A stretch of DNA of 11,324 nucleotides from Porphyromonas sp. (lineage in GTDB: Bacteria > Bacteroidota > Bacteroidia > Bacteroidales > Porphyromonadaceae). Both the position numbers and the translations under genes were made by a program. Shown here piece by piece: positions 5,749 to 11,324 of this stretch; the first letter of the stretch is position 1, and every line of letters starts with the position of its first letter. The stretch lies in the NCBI GenBank assembly GCA_029983495.1, contig JASBZJ010000044.1, positions 1-11,324 on the forward strand, read 5' to 3'. Under the pieces are notes generated by a model. That model worked only from the letters and a program-made list of their open reading frames with translations, did not search any database and was not told the origin of the DNA.

Positions 5749-7803
5749 TTATTTTAGCCACTTATCGAGCCACGAAAAGAAGGTTCTTTGCCAAAGGAGT
5801 GCATTTTGAGGCTTAAGAACCCAGTGGCATTCGTCCGGGAAAATAAGCATTTCGGCAGGCACGCCACGCATTTTAGCAGCATCGAAAGCCATCATCCCTT
5901 GCGAAGCGAGTATGCGATAATCATGTTCGCCATGGATTATGAGAATCGGCTTATTCCATTTATCAACAAATTTATTGGGCGAATTCGCAAATGTACGTTG
6001 CGCAACAACATTATCCTTTTCCCAAGGAGCACCACCCATATCCCAATTAGCAAACCACTTTTCTTCGGTTTCATAGTACTGAGCCTCCATATCGAATATG
6101 CCAGCATGAGCAATAAAACAAGCAAAGCGATTATCGTGGTTGCCAGCAAGCCAATATACAGAAAAGCCTCCGTAGCTAGCACCCACACAACCCATTTTAT
6201 CCTTTGCAATAAAAGGTTCTTTTTTCATCTCATCAGCCGCAGTCATATAGTCTTTCATATTCTGCCCGGGATAATCCTTACTTATCTGTTCATTCCATGC
6301 TTTTCCGAAGCTGGGTACCCCATGTCGATTGGGAAGGATTACAACATAGCCTTGCTCGGCCATGAGACGTGGGTTCCAACGGTAACTCCAAAACTGGCTA
6401 ATAGTATTCTGAGGGCCACCTTGGCAATATAATATTGAAGGGTATTGTTTCGACGGGTTAAAGTTAGCAGGGTAAAGCACCCAAACTAGCATTTGTTCAC
6501 CATTTGTAGTGGTCATCATTCTTTTTTCGCAACGTATATCGCCAAGCGAACTAAGTAGTTGAGCATTTTCGGCGGTAATAGGGAATGCCTTACCTGTTGT
6601 AAGTTCTACTTTGTACAAGTCGGTAGGAAGTAGCATCGATTGCCTTGCTGCCACCATATTTTTACCTTTTAGATCGAACCCTATGTAATCGTTCTCACCA
6701 TCAGTAACCTTCTTTATTTTCCTTGTTGTTATGTCAATATTGTAAATGTCGCTAAGTGCTTTTACACAACTAACAAAATAAATACTTTTACCATCGTTGC
6801 TCCATGTTGGGCTTTCTACATTGCATTCAAAGCCTTCAGTAAGCCAAGTTTTCTTTTCTGGCGAGGATAGATTCAGTATAAAAAGGCGAATAAGATCACT
6901 TTCGTATCCATCGCGCTCCATGCTACACCAGGCAAGTTGTTTCCCATCAGGCGAAAAGGTTGGGTGAGTATCATATCCCATCATACCTTCCGTTAGATTA
7001 GTTGTTTTTCCTGTATTTACATCATATAGGTAAATGTCGCTATTCGTTGAAATACTATACTCTAAGCCCACCTTTTTACGACATGCATAAGCGATTTTTG
7101 TTCCATCTGGAGAGAACGAAAAGTCGGTTAAGTCGCTATGCGGTTTCATAGGGGCTTCGTATGGTTCTCCTTCGAGTAAGTCTATTCCTGAAACAAAAGG
7201 AGTTTTTTCAAGCTTTGCTAAAAATGGATGAGGAACTGTTGTTACCCATTCATCCCAATGCTTGTACATAAGATCAGTAATAATTCGGCCTGTAGCCTTT
7301 GGTAAATCAGGGTATTTATCGGCTACGGTTTGACCAAACTTTATATCCTTAGTGTAGATTACACTTTTTTCATCGGGGGAGAATAGAAAACCAGTAATAC
7401 CACCAGCTACAGCCGAGCATTGGTTAACTTGCTTTCCATCGGGTGATAACGTAAATAGTTGATATGTACCATCGCTTGCTTTGGCAAGGGCTGCAATAAG
7501 TTTGCCTTGGTTTATCCAAACAGGGCTGTTTATACCTGAAAGAGAAGTAGACACTTCGCGTCGGTTTTTACCATCGGTACTTACAACAAATAGTTTCGAG
7601 TTGCTGTTATTTTGCTCAATACTAGGGAAGGCTACCGTGTAGGCAACGTCTTTGCCGTTAGGGGAAAGCGAAAAGCCTCCTACCCGAGCCATGGAAAGAA
7701 GCATTTCGGGAGTCATAGTTTTGGTATTATTCTGTGCCAATGCCTGGGCAACCCACCCAAAGAGAAGGCAGAGGGCAAATAGGAAATTGAATGTTTTCTT
7801 CAT
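5749..7803 (-). CDS. dpp5: Secreted dipeptidyl-peptidase 5 (S9 prolyl oligopeptidase family)
   Basis: This periplasmic serine exopeptidase should release dipeptides from peptide N-termini, feeding amino-acid catabolism. The ATG at 7803 gives 684 residues, the length of P. gingivalis DPP5, and a clean signal peptide (MKKTFNFLFALCLLFGWVAQ, then ALA cleavage). An ATG five codons upstream (7818) is possible but puts MYQYD before the signal. The N-terminal half is a beta-propeller with repeated SPDGK blades (FSLSPNGKDVAYTV, FLFSPDEKSVIYTKD, FSFSPDGTKIAYA). The C-terminal alpha/beta hydrolase has GASYGG (Ser543), GEHDYRI (Asp628) and DECHWVL (His660). This triad is offset by one residue from the Ser542/Asp627/His659 I recall for P. 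gingivalis DPP5. The start lies 18 bases after the ABC-F stop, implying co-transcription. Confidence 0.92.
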   Translation of the reverse strand: MKKTFNFLFALCLLFGWVAQALAQNNTKTMTPEMLLSMARVGGFSLSPNGKDVAYTVAFPSIEQNNSNSKLFVVSTDGKNRREVSTSLSGINSPVWINQGKLIAALAKASDGTYQLFTLSPDGKQVNQCSAVAGGITGFLFSPDEKSVIYTKDIKFGQTVADKYPDLPKATGRIITDLMYKHWDEWVTTVPHPFLAKLEKTPFVSGIDLLEGEPYEAPMKPHSDLTDFSFSPDGTKIAYACRKKVGLEYSISTNSDIYLYDVNTGKTTNLTEGMMGYDTHPTFSPDGKQLAWCSMERDGYESDLIRLFILNLSSPEKKTWLTEGFECNVESPTWSNDGKSIYFVSCVKALSDIYNIDITTRKIKKVTDGENDYIGFDLKGKNMVAARQSMLLPTDLYKVELTTGKAFPITAENAQLLSSLGDIRCEKRMMTTTNGEQMLVWVLYPANFNPSKQYPSILYCQGGPQNTISQFWSYRWNPRLMAEQGYVVILPNRHGVPSFGKAWNEQISKDYPGQNMKDYMTAADEMKKEPFIAKDKMGCVGASYGGFSVYWLAGNHDNRFACFIAHAGIFDMEAQYYETEEKWFANWDMGGAPWEKDNVVAQRTFANSPNKFVDKWNKPILIIHGEHDYRILASQGMMAFDAAKMRGVPAEMLIFPDECHWVLKPQNALLWQRTFFSWLDKWLK

Positions 7804-7821
7804 ATCGTATTGGTACAAGTT

Positions 7822-9450
<1,629 letters not shown>

Positions 9451-9452
9451 CT

Positions 9453-9481
9453 ATTGTATTGCTGTAGTGTTAATTCGTCAA
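9453..9481 (-). promoter_or_regulatory. E. coli-like -35/-10 match upstream of the ABC-F gene
   Basis: On the minus strand TTGACG (9481-9476), a 17-base spacer and TACAAT (9458-9453) match the Proteobacterial sigma-70 consensus at five of six bases in each box. No TAnnTTTG element is present in this 94-base gap. Because Bacteroidetes polymerase uses a different consensus, this may be chance, with the gene transcribed from corA instead. Confidence 0.25.
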
Positions 9482-9529
9482 CCTAATTGAGAGGTATAGC
9501 TTGCTCGGTTTATGGGTAAATTATAAAGG

Positions 9530-10459
9530 TCAAAACCACTTAATTTTTTTCAGGATAAAGTATGTAGCAACAGCTATAACAAGCGAAATAAGGGTAACAA
9601 TCCAAAATACACCATATTTTTCCTCCCATCCAGTAATAAGGTTCATTCCAAAAATACTTGCAATAAGCGTTGGAAACATAAATATAATAGTCACACTAGT
9701 CATGCGCTTCATTATAGTATTTACGTTGTTGTTTATTACGCTTGCAAAGGCATCCATTGTACCTGTAAGAATTTCAGCTTGTATTGTTACAGTATTATAA
9801 GCCTGCTGAAGCTCAATCATCATCTCTTCAAGGAGATCCTTATCATAATGGCTACTAGGGTTTATAGCTACGATTTTGTTTATTACCGCTTCGTTGCCTT
9901 TAATTGATGTGGAAAAGTATACCATACTTTTTTGATAGGCCATAAGCTGTAGTAAGCTACTGTTTTGCACGCTTGTTTGCAAGGCTTCTTCTGCCTCCAT
10001 AAGTAGCAAGCTTAGTTGCTTCATGTATTTAAGAAACCAAACCGACGAGCTGTGAGCTAACCGAAATATGAAATCAATTACACGGGTTACCACAATTTTT
10101 TTTCGCCTTAAATGACGAATAAAGTCGGTTAGCATTTCATTTGGATAGTAACATACGGTTACAAGGGTATCCTGCTCTGCCGAAAACAGCAATCCTAACG
10201 GTGCTGTGTTAAACGGTGCTGTTGAGTCCGGGGTAGCAATAGGTATACGAATAACCGTCAACTCCCACCCGTCCTCGTTATCAATACGTGGTCGCTCATC
10301 ACTATCGGCAATGTCAGCAATAAATGATTCGGGAACCTCAAGCTCCTTTGTAAGGAACTCTATATCGTCGTTACTGGGACTATCGATTTTTATCCAGCTG
10401 CCTGCTCGTAGCTCATCATCTTCGGCAAAGGCCTCTGCAGGGTAATATATTCTGCGCAT
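9530..10459 (-). CDS. corA: CorA-family magnesium/divalent metal transporter
   Basis: This 309-residue inner-membrane channel protein should carry Mg2+ (or Co2+/Ni2+/Zn2+) as a homopentamer. The N-terminal two thirds (1-250) form the acidic cytoplasmic funnel, with many Asp/Glu in the first 65 residues and a long helix around 155-250. Two transmembrane segments are at the C-terminus: about 252-272, ending in the selectivity motif GMN (271-273), and about 284-303. The sequence ends in the basic KKIKWF typical of CorA. The periplasmic loop between the helices (LITGWEEKYG) is acidic, as expected. Family membership is secure; the preferred metal cannot be read. It is 94 bases upstream of the ABC-F gene and has a very long leader. 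Confidence 0.94.
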   Translation of the reverse strand: MRRIYYPAEAFAEDDELRAGSWIKIDSPSNDDIEFLTKELEVPESFIADIADSDERPRIDNEDGWELTVIRIPIATPDSTAPFNTAPLGLLFSAEQDTLVTVCYYPNEMLTDFIRHLRRKKIVVTRVIDFIFRLAHSSSVWFLKYMKQLSLLLMEAEEALQTSVQNSSLLQLMAYQKSMVYFSTSIKGNEAVINKIVAINPSSHYDKDLLEEMMIELQQAYNTVTIQAEILTGTMDAFASVINNNVNTIMKRMTSVTIIFMFPTLIASIFGMNLITGWEEKYGVFWIVTLISLVIAVATYFILKKIKWF

Positions 10460-10959
10460 GTTTTTACTGCTTATGGTTCTTCTTTTTTCTTTACGAACAA
10501 ATAAAACAAAAACTCCGAGGCACTAGCCTTGCGAACCGTCTGTATTCTCTTATACGCAGAGTGGTTGTGGATGTTGCAACTTTCTACATAGTACTATAAC
10601 AGCTACAACTACTTATTGTACTCCAACGCGAAAAGCCAACCGATGCGCTTGGGTAGCCTTTACTTTTACTACTCGGAGGTAAGCCATCCTCGGCATGGGG
10701 TGAAGAAGAAGTACTCTCTTTCATCGGTTATTTGCTTAACATGAACTAAAAAACGAGCCTTGCCACGTGAATTACTAACATCACTCAATCGGCGAAGCTA
10801 TAAACTACAGCAAAGGTACAAAATCTTCTTTTCTGTAACCTTTGAAAATCTTCGCCTACGAATAGCTAAAACCATTACACACTTTTCGGAATACTGCCGT
10901 CTGAACTCAATCTCGGAATCCCCCCTTTGCCATCGTTATTCGACTAGGAGGGGGATTTC
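10460..10959 (-). other. Long gene-free stretch, probably the corA leader and upstream region
   Basis: About 500 bases without a convincing gene. A promoter element lies at 10811-10818, leaving about 340 transcribed bases before corA. Possible structure includes CTCCGAG/CTCGGAG pairing over about 160 bases (10512-10518 with 10673-10679). GTACTTC can also pair with GGAGTAC around 10617-10720. Upstream of the promoter, AATCCCCC (10917-10924) pairs with GGGGGATT (10950-10957). A 46-codon Ser-rich ORF (10584-10724) is present but unconvincing. I do not recognise a known Mg2+ riboswitch or other named RNA. Confidence 0.35.
10811..10844 (-). promoter_or_regulatory. Bacteroidetes-type -7 element within an inverted repeat, probable corA promoter
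   Basis: TACCTTTG (10818-10811, minus strand) is a perfect -7 element, but no good TTTG is found at -33. The element lies in one arm of an inverted repeat, CAAAGGTACA (10811-10820) and TGTAACCTTTG (10834-10844), differing by a single inserted base, with a 13-base spacer. The palindrome could be an operator. Confidence 0.4.
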
Positions 10960-11001
10960 AAAAAAAGGAAAGCCCAACCGCATAATTTCAGCGGTTGAGC
11001 C
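10960..11001 (-). terminator. Intrinsic terminator of the right-edge nuclease gene
   Basis: On the minus strand GGCTCAACCGC (11001-10991) pairs over 11 bp, with two G-U pairs, with GCGGTTGGGCT (10981-10971) around a 9-base loop. It is followed by TTCCTTTTTTT (10970-10960). It lies 45 bases after the stop codon at 11046, so it ends that transcript before corA. Confidence 0.9.
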
Positions 11002-11045
11002 ACATCGTTTTGTTCTTTCTGAGTTTTATTGGACAGCAATAATAC

Positions 11046-11324
11046 CTAAAGTACTTCCTTTAAGCAATCGACTATCTTTTTGTGACGCTTTTCAATTTTT
11101 TCTTTGTTCCAAAGTAGGTCACGCTCCGTATCGTCCTTAACCTCCTGCTGTTGTTTTAAGTGTGTATAGCTATCACGCTTTATCTGGAATTTATTATTGC
11201 TCAACGGTATATTATGTTCGCCAGATAGCAACAAATAGTTGCCCAAACATTCCAAATATCGGTTATAAAAGTCCTCATCATAAGGGCAATAACCATTATC
11301 TTCTTCTGTATTTTCGGTCTGTGG
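11046..11324 (-). CDS. DUF1524 / GmrSD-type nuclease-like protein, C-terminal fragment (5' end outside window)
   Basis: The last 92 residues of a larger protein are visible, and the frame is open to the window edge. The pattern LGNYLLLSGEHN, PLSNNKFQIKRDSY and LWNKEKIEKRHKKIVD matches the end of DUF1524 domains, where LGNLTLL..N..LSN..F..KR and a closing W...I..R helix are typical. The first residues, PQT, fit the end of the (D/E)HIxPQ motif, so the presumed catalytic His would lie just outside the window. Such domains commonly follow a DUF262 domain in GmrSD-type modification-dependent restriction enzymes and related defence proteins. Whether a DUF262 part exists cannot be seen. A TTG at 11255 is not a credible start because homology continues upstream. 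Confidence 0.75.
   Translation of the reverse strand, partial: PQTENTEEDNGYCPYDEDFYNRYLECLGNYLLLSGEHNIPLSNNKFQIKRDSYTHLKQQQEVKDDTERDLLWNKEKIEKRHKKIVDCLKEVL

Noticed and set aside
5788..6432. 214-codon plus-strand ORF
   Set aside because: It lies wholly antisense to the hydrolase domain of dpp5, which has clear family motifs. The translation has no coherent features.
10584..10724. 46-codon minus-strand ORF in the corA leader (MKESTSSSPHAEDGLPPSSK...)
   Set aside because: It has Ser-rich low-complexity composition, no recognised homology and no start signal. It is more likely chance within a structured leader.
10760..11140. 126-codon plus-strand ORF
   Set aside because: It crosses the terminator at 10960-11001 and overlaps the DUF1524 gene in antisense. 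The product shows no recognisable domain, and no plus-strand promoter is evident.

Overview
The window looks like chromosomal DNA of a member of the Bacteroidota, probably order Bacteroidales. Three things point there: promoter elements of the Bacteroidetes type (TAnnTTTG at -7, best case TTTG-N20-TAAATTTG upstream of pntAA), the absence of clear Shine-Dalgarno sequences before most starts, and a secreted serine dipeptidyl-peptidase that matches Porphyromonas gingivalis DPP5 in length and catalytic spacing. The DNA is AT-rich. Every convincing gene lies on the minus strand, so genes are read from high to low coordinates.

Layout from right to left. At 11046-11324 is the C-terminal end of a DUF1524 (GmrSD/DUF262-type) nuclease-like protein, closed by a strong intrinsic terminator at 10960-11001. 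A roughly 590-base gene-poor stretch follows, holding a Bacteroidetes-type -7 element inside an inverted repeat and a long leader. Then come corA (Mg2+/metal channel), a YbiT-like ABC-F ATPase and a DPP5 peptidase. The last two are only about 18 bases apart and probably form an operon. Next are a small lipoprotein with its own promoter and terminator, and a Wzx-like polysaccharide flippase. Last is the proton-translocating transhydrogenase operon pntAA-pntAB-pntB, which runs off the left edge.

The most unusual feature is pntB. The reading frame does not stop after the normal NADP(H)-binding domain III. It continues through a linker of about 30 residues into the start of a second domain III, truncated by the window edge. 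The start of each copy is encoded by an identical 55-base stretch (1-55 and 568-622), 567 bases (189 codons) apart and in frame, while the DNA just upstream of each copy has diverged. The first domain III also lacks the Lys-Arg-Ser motif known to bind the NADP 2'-phosphate and has Asn-Tyr-Asp there. The pnt operon has a recognisable promoter, a leader with a possible 32-codon ORF ending in a perfect hairpin, and a strong hairpin between pntAA and pntAB.

Functionally this is a housekeeping and envelope region: redox balance of NAD(H)/NADP(H) driven by the proton gradient, metal uptake, translation-factor ABC-F, periplasmic peptide digestion and surface polysaccharide export. A defence-type nuclease sits at the right edge. 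I saw no tRNA, rRNA, CRISPR array, insertion sequence or integrase.
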